Source: JBELHO01 sp042091375 (lineage in GTDB: Bacteria; Pseudomonadota; Gammaproteobacteria; Enterobacterales; Alteromonadaceae). Taken from it: 31,885 nt of DNA. The notes under the pieces are model-generated. The model did no database searches and was not told where the DNA came from. It saw only the letters and a list, made by a program, of their open reading frames with translations. This document shows positions 9,348 to 16,881 of this stretch, in pieces. Where the stretch lies: positions 1 through 31,885 of the forward strand of contig JBELHO010000039.1 of assembly GCA_042091375.1 (NCBI GenBank), read 5' to 3'. The translations under genes and the position numbers were made by a program. Every line of letters starts with the position of its first letter. Positions within the stretch are counted from its first letter, which is position 1.

Positions 9348-9905
9348 TAACAATAAACACTATAACTTAGCGCATTCTGCAAATTGCTAACAAACACCAT
9401 TGTTGTTTTGCCCTTTACAGCATTTAATCATGCAGTATGTTCAATGATCAGCGGGCATTATGCTGTTGGTTTTATTCTGCATACACTATTTTACGAAAAC
9501 TATTCTGCGGGCTTTATTCAACGCACATTATTTTTGCGAGCATTACATAGTTACCCAATAATTATAATTCTTTAATGAATGTCGATTAAATGCCTTAATG
9601 TAAATTTAATGTGTATTATTTGTAAATTTAAATTTACTTTGAGTTTTTTGGTGTTATTATTTGGTTAATATTAATTAAATGCCAATCAAAAAAGAATTTC
9701 TGTAAGTTAATAAATTTAGTTTGAAAATGTACATAAACATATTAACCAATGATGGTTACGACACTTAATTACTCTCTTTAACTTTGGTTAAGTGGCAGTA
9801 TATAGATATACCGATACAGGGATATACTGATGCCAAATGAGTTATTAATGTTGTTCGCTATTAACTCAATTGGCTCATTCTTTTTGATGGAACACGGAGA
9901 GAATG
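9348..9905. other. AT-rich non-coding stretch with palindrome and 5' stem-loop
   Basis: This is 558 bp with no supportable gene; an open frame at 9384-9575 lacks a ribosome-binding site and family resemblance. It holds a perfect 16-bp palindrome GTAAATTTAAATTTAC (9622-9637), with half of it repeated just upstream (GTAAATTTAA from 9600), a short inverted repeat TTAAC-TTTG-GTTAA (9778-9791), and the stem-loop at 9832-9874 listed separately. These could be regulatory, but no regulator can be named. Confidence 0.5.
9832..9874 (+). promoter_or_regulatory. Stem-loop in the leader of the FN3/Ig-like protein gene
   Basis: GCCAAATGAGTTA (9832-9844) can pair with TAACTCAATTGGC (9862-9874) with one A-A mismatch, leaving a 17-base loop. 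It ends 21 bases before the GGAG ribosome-binding site of the downstream gene. It could affect translation or mRNA stability. Role is inferred. Confidence 0.45.
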
Positions 9906-10961
9906 ATGGTTCATTTTGTTCAAATAGTATTTAACCAAATTGCTTTGTTATTTTTGCTAGTTATCAGTATTAGTGTTTGGGCGGAAATACCCCAAGTACC
10001 TAAATTGAGTGTTCCTGCTAAAGATAGTGATGGTGTATATAAAGTGTCTTGGACTAGTGTGCCAGCGGCTTCACATTATAAATTGGTAGGGGAAGATAGT
10101 GGCCTGCTTTATTCTGGAAGTGCACGAACGCTATTTCGCAATAACCAAATCAGTGGCATTTATTATTACCAAGTCAAAGCCTGTAACAGTAGTGGTTGTA
10201 GCTTGTATTCAGAAAAAAAAGGGGTACGTGTAGGCAAAGCCACACTTGAAAATACCATACCTGAAAAAATAATACCTGATTTGTCTATACTGAAGGTATC
10301 TAGTAGAAATAATAATATACCAACTCATAATGTATGTTGCGGTGAAATTTCAACATTTGAACAATATGAATTGTTGAATAAAGTCAGTGAACTAAGGTAT
10401 CGCGGCAAAGCTGTAGCTATGTTAATTGATAACTTTAATGGCAATGCTGACGAGATTAACGAGAATAACGAGAATAACGAGATTAATGAGATTAATGAGA
10501 TTAACGAGATTAATGAGATTAACGAGATTAACGAGGTTTATTATGAAGAGATTTATTATGAACAGATTTATCATGAAGAGGTTAGCGTTTTAAACTGTTC
10601 AAGCTGCGCCACTTATCCAAATCAAAAACTGTTGAACCTTGTTAAGCAAGGCAAGGTTAACCCTTCAATTATTATCGCTAGCCCTGCCAATAAAACTAAT
10701 TATTTTAGTACACAAAGCGTCATTGCCTCTGCCAATGCTAGCGACATTGACGGCAGTATTAAACAGATTGAATTCAAATTAAATAATAACCCTTGGCAAG
10801 TTGATAACAGCTTTCCTTACCGGCAGAACCTTGGCATATTGTCGGCGGGAAGTCATAAAATATACTATCGCGCCAAAGACAATGACAATAACTATTCTGC
10901 TGTAGTGAAAAGGAGTATTATCGTTGTTGAACTCTCCCGCAAAAACACCTTATCTATGTAA
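9906..10961 (+). CDS. Secreted protein with FN3-like and Ig-like domains and Asn-Glu-Ile repeats, probably truncated
   Basis: A 351-residue exported protein. The signal peptide ends at about SVWA. A fibronectin type III-like domain follows (about 30-110; SWTSVPAASHYKL ... YYYQVKACNSSGCSLYS), of the type that decorates large Rhs/YD-repeat surface proteins. Next is a CCGE... segment, a low-complexity Glu-Ile-Asn repeat (about 183-210) followed by three Tyr-Tyr-Glu-Glu-Ile-like units, a second Cys pair (CSSC), and a bacterial Ig-like domain (about 255-340; SPANKTNYFSTQSVIASANASDIDGSI). I prefer the second of two adjacent ATGs (9906) because GGAG at 9896-9899 is 6 bases from it. The gene ends shortly after the Ig-like domain, and decayed coding-like sequence follows, so it may be the N-terminal remnant of a longer protein. 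Confidence 0.7.
   Translation: MVHFVQIVFNQIALLFLLVISISVWAEIPQVPKLSVPAKDSDGVYKVSWTSVPAASHYKLVGEDSGLLYSGSARTLFRNNQISGIYYYQVKACNSSGCSLYSEKKGVRVGKATLENTIPEKIIPDLSILKVSSRNNNIPTHNVCCGEISTFEQYELLNKVSELRYRGKAVAMLIDNFNGNADEINENNENNEINEINEINEINEINEINEVYYEEIYYEQIYHEEVSVLNCSSCATYPNQKLLNLVKQGKVNPSIIIASPANKTNYFSTQSVIASANASDIDGSIKQIEFKLNNNPWQVDNSFPYRQNLGILSAGSHKIYYRAKDNDNNYSAVVKRSIIVVELSRKNTLSM
10452..10583 (+). repeat. In-frame micro/minisatellite coding Glu-Ile-Asn and Tyr-rich units
   Basis: Nine 9-bp units of GAGATTAAY (two read GAGAATAAC) run from 10452 to 10532, followed after a short junction by three 15-bp units of TATTATGAAGAGATT type (10539-10583). Both unit sizes are multiples of three, so copy-number change keeps the frame. 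Confidence 0.9.
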
Positions 10962-11351
10962 ATAATATGAATATCCGCCAAAGTAGGCCAAAAAAATTAT
11001 AAAAATAAACGGGATACTAAAAGTTGTAAAAAAGTAGAAAATATCCAAGTATCCAAATAACAAAAACACCCTGATAAATGATGTCGTTGACAATGGCAGC
11101 GCAGGCTACTGATTAACATACAACCGCAGCTATGACAATTTCAAACGTTGGAATATAAGTTACTTCAAGCAATATCAGCAGGTACAATATGTTCAGCCAA
11201 GAAAGAGAGTTATTTACATAATCATCGAGATGCAGTCGTTAATTCTAATGCTTTACGGTAACCACAAGCCGACATGAACTTGAGGTCAAGGAGGAGAGAT
11301 AGCACCTTTTAAGCGATATTATTAAAGCACTAAATTATGTTGGTATAATTA
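10962..11351. pseudogene. Gene-free stretch with possible decayed 3' part of the preceding gene
   Basis: No intact gene is visible in this 390-bp stretch. From about 11077 to 11277 one frame reads NDVVDNGSAGY, a stop, then LTYNRSYDNFKRWNIS and YFKQYQQVQYVQPR before another stop. The YNRSYDNFKRW stretch resembles YD/Rhs repeats, which would fit the FN3 domain of the upstream protein. It may be a frameshifted and deleted relic, but the resemblance is short. Confidence 0.3.
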
Positions 11352-12458
11352 TTATAATTGGCTCTGTAGTGCGTTTTTTGCGCAGACAGGATTGGCATAC
11401 ATAGTTAATAACCAGTGCTGTTCTTTTTCGCTTAGGTGAGTCATACGTTGTTTTAAACAAGCATGGTTATTTTCACTGTTTTGTTGATGCAAAGCACGGT
11501 AAGCTGAAAGGTTACTTGGATGAAGCTTATACTTGGCTATAATTTGTTGGTCTATTGCCTTGGCTATTGCTTTACTGTCTTCATAATCACCGTTTATTGG
11601 CTGACAAAAGCTCAAATGTACTTTACCTTTTTGCCCTAACATACCTTGAGTAATACTTTTTAAATCTTCGCCTTCTCGCTTTTGATAAGCACCTGTTGTT
11701 TGTCTCTCGGCAAGCTCTTTTGCTTTGTCTTGATCGCAGGGATCAAATTCATAAGATATAGCTACTGGGATAATGTTTAACTGGCTCAAATAGTCAGCAA
11801 TAGACAAACTTTTATCTTTATTGAGTAACAACATAGAAATGAGAGCTGCATTGGTTTTGTCTATACCATCTTTGGCTCGCCCTTCGCGTTGAGCGATCCA
11901 AATATTTTGTTTCTTATCATTTAAAGCGTAGTGGATATAAGCTGATAACTGTTTAGAAGCATTTAACATGGCGCGCTTTGATTTTTCATTGCGTTTAACG
12001 ATAAAGCTTTTATTGACTCGCATTAAATCGGCAACCCATGATTTGTGCAGTAAATTATCGCCAACTGCAGCCTCTACCGTATCAATATTGTGTTGATGCA
12101 ATGCATAGTTGACTAGGGCGACGTCTAAAACAATATCGCGATGATTACTAATAAATAGGCAAGGTTTTGCTGGGTCAATATTATCAATACCGTCGAAAGA
12201 GAAACCCTTGGTACTATTTTTGATCAGTTTGTGGAGGTATTTAGCTATCTCAGTTTGAATATCTTTAATTTGATGAAAATTCTTAATGCGTGATTTTAAT
12301 GACCATTTAACTATGAGCCTTGCCAACCATGGTGCAATTTTAAGTAACAAAGGTGAAGATAAACTGGCTACTGATGTATGTAGGTCTTTTTCACTGTTAA
12401 GTTGTTGCAAAACTGTATTAACCTCATCGTCGTGATAAGGTCGAATATCATCAAACAT
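11352..12458 (-). CDS. PlsC-like lysophospholipid/glycerolipid acyltransferase family protein
   Basis: The 368-residue protein carries an acyltransferase core. The segment KPCLFISNHRDIVLDVALVN (Asn105, His106) corresponds to the NHX4D catalytic block, and IAQREGRAKDG (Glu192, Gly193, Arg194) to the substrate-binding EGxR block. Here the last Asp (Asp112) is six positions after His106 instead of five, with another Asp at His+2 (Asp108), so the spacing departs from canonical PlsC. The enzyme is expected to act on phospholipid or lysophospholipid substrates at the inner membrane. The N-terminal ~90 and C-terminal ~110 residues are extra to the core. It is a single gene, transcribed away from hpf. 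I do not assign a symbol because the exact substrate is not apparent. Confidence 0.8.
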   Translation of the reverse strand: MFDDIRPYHDDEVNTVLQQLNSEKDLHTSVASLSSPLLLKIAPWLARLIVKWSLKSRIKNFHQIKDIQTEIAKYLHKLIKNSTKGFSFDGIDNIDPAKPCLFISNHRDIVLDVALVNYALHQHNIDTVEAAVGDNLLHKSWVADLMRVNKSFIVKRNEKSKRAMLNASKQLSAYIHYALNDKKQNIWIAQREGRAKDGIDKTNAALISMLLLNKDKSLSIADYLSQLNIIPVAISYEFDPCDQDKAKELAERQTTGAYQKREGEDLKSITQGMLGQKGKVHLSFCQPINGDYEDSKAIAKAIDQQIIAKYKLHPSNLSAYRALHQQNSENNHACLKQRMTHLSEKEQHWLLTMYANPVCAKNALQSQL

Positions 12459-12781
12459 GCATTAATCTCTTTACTAAATAGATAACAGACAGAATACCGA
12501 AATTAAAGTTTAGCTAGTGTGTTCAGCACTTTCTAGTTAAACAATTATTTGGGACTGATCATGCAGCGGGTGGTAAACTTTTGATAGTGTATCGTAAAAT
12601 AGTACAAAACGGATGAAAAATTGACAAGTAAAACATCTCTATTTTTTAATGAAAATATATACTACTTTAAGCCTCGAAGGAAAGCTTAGTATTTTTTCAT
12701 TGGTAATCACTGTATAGCGTATTGTGTAAACTTACTAAAAAACAGTCTAATTGCACACAAAACAATCGCTTATTGATAGTG

Positions 12782-12808
12782 TGTCATATATCTGACAATT
12801 ATCTGTCA
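12782..12808. promoter_or_regulatory. Possible operator: TGTCA-N6-TGACA-N6-TGTCA
   Basis: TGTCA (12782-12786), TGACA (12793-12797) and TGTCA (12804-12808) alternate in orientation with 6-base spacers, making two overlapping dyads with an 11-bp, one-helical-turn period. It lies about 70 bp upstream of the hpf start and just upstream of a plausible -35. This looks like a cooperative binding site for a dimeric regulator, but no regulator can be named. Confidence 0.45.
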
Positions 12809-12823
12809 TTTTTACTTGCGTTT

Positions 12824-12850
12824 TTGACGATTACCCCCAAGTCTTATTAT
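12824..12850 (+). promoter_or_regulatory. Tentative sigma70-type promoter of hpf
   Basis: TTGACG at 12824-12829 and TATTAT at 12845-12850 are separated by 15 bases, which is shorter than the optimal 17. They lie 26 bases upstream of the hpf start codon. The spacing makes the call tentative. Confidence 0.35.
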
Positions 12851-12876
12851 GAGAGCAATTATAAAAAGGAAATACT

Positions 12877-13233
12877 ATGAAAATAAATCTTTCTGGTCAT
12901 CATGTAGATATCACTGAGGCAATTCGAGTGCATATTGAAGAAAAGTTTTCAAAAATAGCCAATCATTTTCCAACACTTATTTCATTAGACGTAATTATTT
13001 CAAAAGAGCACGGTAAGCATCGCGTTGAATTAAGCACTAGTTATGAAGGCGCTAAAGTATCGGCTTCAAACAAAGATCCGGTAATGTATCCCGCTATTGC
13101 TCATGCGGCTAAAAAGCTTGATGCTGCGTTAAAACATCGCAAGGGACAACTCAAAGCCAATTTTCATGATAAGCCAAATACCACATCGCCAGATATAGCA
13201 TATGAGAAAGTACAAGAGTTGAATTTAGGGTAA
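12877..13233 (+). CDS. hpf: Ribosome hibernation promoting factor (HPF/RaiA family)
   Basis: A 118-residue protein of the short HPF/YfiA family, which binds the 30S decoding region in stationary phase or stress and inactivates 70S ribosomes, with short HPF promoting 100S dimers. The N-terminus MKINLSGHHVDITEAIRVHIEEKF and the DPVMYPAIAHAAKKLDAAL helix with the following HRKGQLK are diagnostic. It lacks the long C-terminal dimerisation domain of long HPF. Its length falls between E. coli HPF (95) and YfiA (113), so HPF versus RaiA activity cannot be decided; the basic HRKGQLK end favours HPF. AAGGA precedes the start by about 7 bases. arfB follows 93 bp downstream. Confidence 0.9.
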   Translation: MKINLSGHHVDITEAIRVHIEEKFSKIANHFPTLISLDVIISKEHGKHRVELSTSYEGAKVSASNKDPVMYPAIAHAAKKLDAALKHRKGQLKANFHDKPNTTSPDIAYEKVQELNLG

Positions 13234-13277
13234 TTATTCACAAAATAGTGAGGTAGACTAAATTCCTCACAATCAAT

Positions 13278-13307
13278 ATATATCCCTGTTTGATATCAGG
13301 GATATAT
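13278..13307 (+). terminator. Stem-loop between hpf and arfB
   Basis: ATATATCCCTG (13278-13288) pairs perfectly with CAGGGATATAT (13297-13307) over an 8-base loop. It sits between the hpf stop and the arfB start (13327). No T-run follows, only TAATTTG, so it may be a weak terminator, an attenuator or a processing site that sets the hpf:arfB ratio. Because its second arm ends 19 bases before the arfB start, it may also lie near the arfB ribosome-binding region. Confidence 0.5.
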
Positions 13308-13326
13308 TAATTTGTGGTGAAATAAA

Positions 13327-13746
13327 ATGGTTGATTTAACACTTTCCAATAGCGTATCACTAAACGAAGATGAGATTGACTTTTCTGCAATTCGCGCACA
13401 AGGAGCTGGTGGACAAAATGTAAATAAAGTGTCTTCAGCTATGCATCTTCGCTTTGATATTAATCATTCATCTTTACCTGAGGTATATAAGCAGAGAATA
13501 TTAGCCAGTAAAGATAGCAGGATCTCTAAAGATGGTATTTTGATCATCAAAGCGCAACGTTTTCGTAGTCAAGAGCAAAATAGAGAAGATGCCTTAAACC
13601 GCTTAATAAGTTTTATAAAAACCGTTGTAGTCGTTCCAAAAGCCCGTAAGGCCACAAAACCCAGTCGATCTTCGCAAAAACGTCGTTTGGACAATAAGAG
13701 TAAACGCAGCCAAGTTAAATCAATGAGAAGTAAAACTGATTATTAA
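13327..13746 (+). CDS. arfB: Alternative ribosome-rescue factor ArfB (YaeJ), peptidyl-tRNA hydrolase
   Basis: The 139-residue protein frees ribosomes stalled on mRNA without a stop codon by hydrolysing the peptidyl-tRNA. It has the class I release-factor-like domain with AIRAQGAGGQNVNKVSSA (GGQ at residues 28-30). The C-terminal tail is very basic (KARKATKPSRSSQKRRLDNKS), and in ArfB this tail enters the empty mRNA channel. Length and tail match ArfB rather than a full-length release factor. Its position after hpf places two ribosome stress factors together; whether they are co-transcribed depends on the stem-loop between them. Confidence 0.93.
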   Translation: MVDLTLSNSVSLNEDEIDFSAIRAQGAGGQNVNKVSSAMHLRFDINHSSLPEVYKQRILASKDSRISKDGILIIKAQRFRSQEQNREDALNRLISFIKTVVVVPKARKATKPSRSSQKRRLDNKSKRSQVKSMRSKTDY

Positions 13747-13933
13747 CTGGGTAAATATTTTTATTTGCATCCGTTGAATAATATAGCGAGAAATTTAGTG
13801 TGTTTTTACAGAGAAGGTTAATTGTACTTACCACGTCCTGACACAATAATGTTTTTTTAAACTAGGTCTTGTAATCTTGCCTAAATACTCTATGATTAAC
13901 TTTCTATTAAATGGATTTTGATAATATGGAATA

Positions 13934-14125
13934 ATGAAAATGGAATTTTCAACACCAAGAGCAATGCGTTACATTCAAAAGCACAATGATAAAACCATCA
14001 CCTGTGAAGGTAAAATATGTAGTCCGTTAGAGGCTATGTCTATAGTGTTTAACTATCATTTGATAAATATAACACAAACTCAATGCAATCTTTATGTCAA
14101 AGGCATTGTATCTGTTTCCGACTAG
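13934..14125 (+). CDS. Small hypothetical protein (63 aa)
   Basis: A short open frame with start at 13934 (or an ATG two codons later). The product has no signal peptide or membrane segment and ends with LYVKGIVSVSD. The ribosome-binding site is weak (TGGAAT close to the ATG). The amino-acid composition looks protein-like (mixed helix/strand, two cysteines), but I do not recognise a family. Whether it is a true gene is uncertain. Confidence 0.4.
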   Translation: MKMEFSTPRAMRYIQKHNDKTITCEGKICSPLEAMSIVFNYHLINITQTQCNLYVKGIVSVSD

Positions 14126-14632
14126 TTCTGGTTGGCTTATCGTTTTTAAATAGAGATATTAGTTACTGTTTGCTGTTGAGTAAAAAAGATTGTTTACTGA
14201 GCCGCTGGTTAACTTTTTTATTTAGGCTTTGAACAATAAGTATGTGGCGGAATTTGTCCCATTTATTTTTGCAATAAATGGGACTGGATTTGATACTTGC
14301 ACAAATCAGACTATAAAAAGTTATCGATAGTTTTTTTATCTGTGTTGAATACTGGTACTCAAATTAATAATACAGTTATCAACTCTGCGATAAACACTGT
14401 ATAAGCTTGTTAATTACCTCTATCTTAAAACTAAAGTACTCTACTTGAGTTAAAAATATGTATTTAACATCAGCGGTTAGATGCAATTTTCCCCTTGAGG
14501 TGGGTGCTTACAGACCACTCAATTAGATTTGTGTTAGTTTATTTCTCTGCATATACTCATATGTGTTGCTTTTTTAGGCGATGTAAATCGTTGACTCTTG
14601 TCAGTAGGCTTAGATAAAAAGTGGGGTTTATT
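14126..14632. other. Non-coding stretch with two stem-loops
   Basis: About 500 bp with no supportable coding frame. It holds a strong stem-loop at 14256-14284 and a second at 14495-14522 (TTGAGGTGG with CCACTCAA, one bulged G, 11-base loop). The region is a candidate site for a small RNA or a long leader of the DUF3718 gene, but no known RNA family is recognised. Confidence 0.45.
14256..14284. other. Perfect 11-bp stem-loop in a gene-free region
   Basis: GTCCCATTTAT (14256-14266) pairs fully with ATAAATGGGAC (14274-14284) around the loop TTTTGCA. No T-run follows on the plus strand. On the minus strand the hairpin is followed by AAATTCCGCC, also without a T-run, so it is not a canonical terminator in either direction. 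Confidence 0.6.
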
Positions 14633-15001
14633 GTGAAATCAATACTTATATTTTTCGTAGCTTTCAGTGTTTTTTCTTATTTTGTGACCTTTAAGTCAGA
14701 TGCTTATGCTGATTTGGATTCACTGTGTTTATATATTGCAGAAGATAATAAAAAGCGTTTAAGAAAGACCCTCAAAAGCACTCATCTGAAAATAAGAAAC
14801 CTATTTAAGGAAATGAGTTGCAACAATATGTCTTTGTTACAATTTGCAATCCATCGAAAAGCAGAGAATGTTGGCATTTTTATGGTAAAAAAAATACCTG
14901 TGTCTTCACTTAGAAAAAGTAATATTTTACAATGGGCTGAAGATAATAATCACCATGAGTCCGCCGTCTATCAAACATTACTAGCCAGATTAGATGGTTG
15001 A
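14633..15001 (+). CDS. Exported DUF3718-like protein
   Basis: I place the start at the GTG at 14633, because GGGG at 14623-14626 provides a ribosome-binding site at the right distance; an upstream in-frame GTG at 14621 has none. The 122-residue product has a hydrophobic signal segment ending near SDAYA, then SLCLYIAEDNKKRLRKTLKSTHLKIRNLF, MSCNNMSLLQFAIHRKAENVGIFMVKKI. This pattern of a Cys near the mature N-terminus, a basic helix, and a CN.SLLQFA motif is what I recall of DUF3718, a family of small periplasmic proteins in Alteromonadales. Function unknown. Confidence 0.65.
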   Translation: MKSILIFFVAFSVFSYFVTFKSDAYADLDSLCLYIAEDNKKRLRKTLKSTHLKIRNLFKEMSCNNMSLLQFAIHRKAENVGIFMVKKIPVSSLRKSNILQWAEDNNHHESAVYQTLLARLDG

Positions 15002-15082
15002 TCTTAACTAGTTTCCTGCTCAGCAAATATTGATGATAAATTGTATTATGCATTGCGGACAACGACGTTTAAGTATTATCGT

Positions 15083-15844
15083 CTAGTTGGGCATTGTCTC
15101 TGGGTACATATGTAGTTCATTTCTATTTTTGTATATGTTTTTTATAACACCAGATTTGTGTAATTTTTTATAGATATCTTGCCATTGATGTAGTACGTGA
15201 TCAGGTGTCTTGATGTTAAAGCCAATATACAAGTATTGATCTTGAACCATAAACAATTCGCTTAGTTGATCTGCATCAATATTCATCGCTTTTAGTGTCG
15301 AGACCATAGTTTCTGTGCTGGTGTACCACAAATCAATTCGACCTTTCATGAGCTTACTGAGATTTTGCAGAGGAGAATTCACCGAGTTTAGGGTATTCAG
15401 ACCTTTTGCTAATAAAAACTCTTCATTGATACTGCCGTTGATAACGCCAATTAAATAATGTGCTGCGTCATTTAACGACAATAATTTTATTGGTGAGTCA
15501 GCCAAAGCATAAAAAGCGTATTTTTTTTTAGCTATAGGGCCAAGCCATTTAAATTTATTTTTTCTCTCCACCGATTTACTCATAGAAAACAGTATGGTAT
15601 TGGGTGTGTTTAGCGTGGTTAGGTAAGCTCGTTTCCAAGGAAGTATCTCAATAGTTAGCTGCTCTGGCATTTGTTGTTGAATGGCATCAACTATCTCTAC
15701 AGCGGCCCCAGATAATTTACCCTGATGAACATAATTCAAGGGGGGGTAGTTTTCAGTGATAACGGTTATTTTATCTTCAGCAAACGAGTCAAAGAGGATG
15801 AAACTTAAAAAAATGAAGTAAGATATGATCTTTAATTTACTCAT
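15083..15844 (-). CDS. Periplasmic solute-binding-like protein (SBP family 3)
   Basis: A 253-residue protein with a signal peptide (cleavage near residue 22, FDSFA) followed by KITVITENYPPLNYVHQGKLSGAAVEIVDAI, the characteristic start of family 3 extracellular solute-binding domains. Later it has LPWKRAYLTTLNTPNTILFSMSKSVERKNKFKWLGPI and LMKGRIDLWYTST. No ABC transporter permease or ATPase gene is adjacent, so this is likely one of the stand-alone copies common in Alteromonadales. These may serve as sensors or binding proteins of unknown ligand. The gene is monocistronic on the minus strand. Confidence 0.8.
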   Translation of the reverse strand: MSKLKIISYFIFLSFILFDSFAEDKITVITENYPPLNYVHQGKLSGAAVEIVDAIQQQMPEQLTIEILPWKRAYLTTLNTPNTILFSMSKSVERKNKFKWLGPIAKKKYAFYALADSPIKLLSLNDAAHYLIGVINGSINEEFLLAKGLNTLNSVNSPLQNLSKLMKGRIDLWYTSTETMVSTLKAMNIDADQLSELFMVQDQYLYIGFNIKTPDHVLHQWQDIYKKLHKSGVIKNIYKNRNELHMYPETMPN

Positions 15845-16046
15845 TTTCTTCCTAAATAATCTATATACATAAAGATTAATGTATAAGTAGATATCAAATA
15901 CTCGTATATTTTAATGTTATACATCTTTCTGTGTTTATGTAAAGAGAGCGCCCAAATAATTTCATCATTTTGTCAAATCCCTGTCACGTAAATGAAGCAT
16001 TAGCATATTAACTTTTGCCTAACACAACCCGAGATGAGTAACTATC

Positions 16047-16220
16047 ATGAGCAATAGACCAGAGAGAAAATTTGATTTTATAGATGAACAATACCAAGAA
16101 GATAATGAGCACAAGTCTAAATTTAAGGGAAAAAAAAGGAAATGGCGAGAAATTGAAATGGTTAAAGAGCAACGGCGCTTAAAAAAAGAGTTACACGCGT
16201 TAGATTGCTATTACGATTAA
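16047..16220 (+). CDS. DUF3545 family small basic protein
   Basis: This 57-residue gene has a good ribosome-binding site (GAGATGAG about 10 bases before the ATG). The product is highly charged, with the core GKKRKWREIEMVKEQRRLKKELHAL that defines DUF3545, a short cytoplasmic family found mostly in Vibrionales and Alteromonadales. The function of the family is unknown. The gene is alone, between the minus-strand solute-binding gene and the minus-strand dodecin gene. Confidence 0.85.
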   Translation: MSNRPERKFDFIDEQYQEDNEHKSKFKGKKRKWREIEMVKEQRRLKKELHALDCYYD

Positions 16221-16440
16221 TGCTAAATAATGATTGCATATTTTCCATAATATCAATCAACAATTTTTGCCGAGTATCGAATAAACTGCGCCATAATGTT
16301 TGATCAATAAATATCACTGTGCCTAAAAATCGGCATATAGCGATATTTTATTGAATTCAGTAACTCATGCAAAATACAACAATTGAACAGAGCAACCAAA
16401 AAGCTAGGTCAACGCTGATCACGTATGGTTTTTTTCTGTG

Positions 16441-16656
16441 TTAACTGTTTTCGATCCTAAAACCTATTTTTAATGTGACTTGAAAATGTCCCACCTTACC
16501 ATTGACAATATGGCCACGAGTTTCTGTCACTTCAAACCAATCCATGTTTCGTACCGATTTATGACATTCGGTTAAGGCATTTTGTATGGCTTCTTCAATA
16601 CTGTGTTTTGAAGAACCAACCATTTCTAGCTTTTTGTAGGTGTGATGATCAGACAT
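16441..16656 (-). CDS. Dodecin family flavin-binding protein
   Basis: The 71-residue product matches dodecins over its whole length: YKKLEMVGSSKHSIEEAIQNAL, the NMDWFEVTETRGHIVNGKVGHFQVTLKIGFRI segment and the conserved Trp that stacks on the isoalloxazine ring. Dodecins form hollow dodecamers that store or buffer flavins. AGGAAA lies just before the start (minus strand). It is divergent from the KAS III gene with 225 bp between them. Confidence 0.93.
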   Translation of the reverse strand: MSDHHTYKKLEMVGSSKHSIEEAIQNALTECHKSVRNMDWFEVTETRGHIVNGKVGHFQVTLKIGFRIENS

Positions 16657-16881
16657 AATATTTCCTATTAAATTATTTGTTTCTCAATAGAATATAGTAG
16701 AAAAATAACAGAACAGTAGAGTTTTAAAGAAACAGTAGATAAACTTCTTTTGATGGATATTGGCTGATCGCTAGACAAAATGGAACACAGCTATTATTCT
16801 GCATTAAAACCTGAATATAACAGTGTTATCAAACAAAGCATCAAGCCTTATTGATAGGGTTGAAAGCTAAAGGAATATTTT

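Larger units (their letters stand above)
12459..12876. other. Divergent intergenic region upstream of hpf and the acyltransferase gene
   Basis: A 418-bp region that must hold both promoters. It contains the alternating TGTCA/TGACA sites and the putative hpf promoter listed separately. The remainder is AT-rich with no supportable gene. Confidence 0.5.

Noticed and set aside
9384..9575. 63-codon open frame after azlD
   Set aside because: No ribosome-binding site, no recognisable family, AT-rich composition like the surrounding non-coding DNA.
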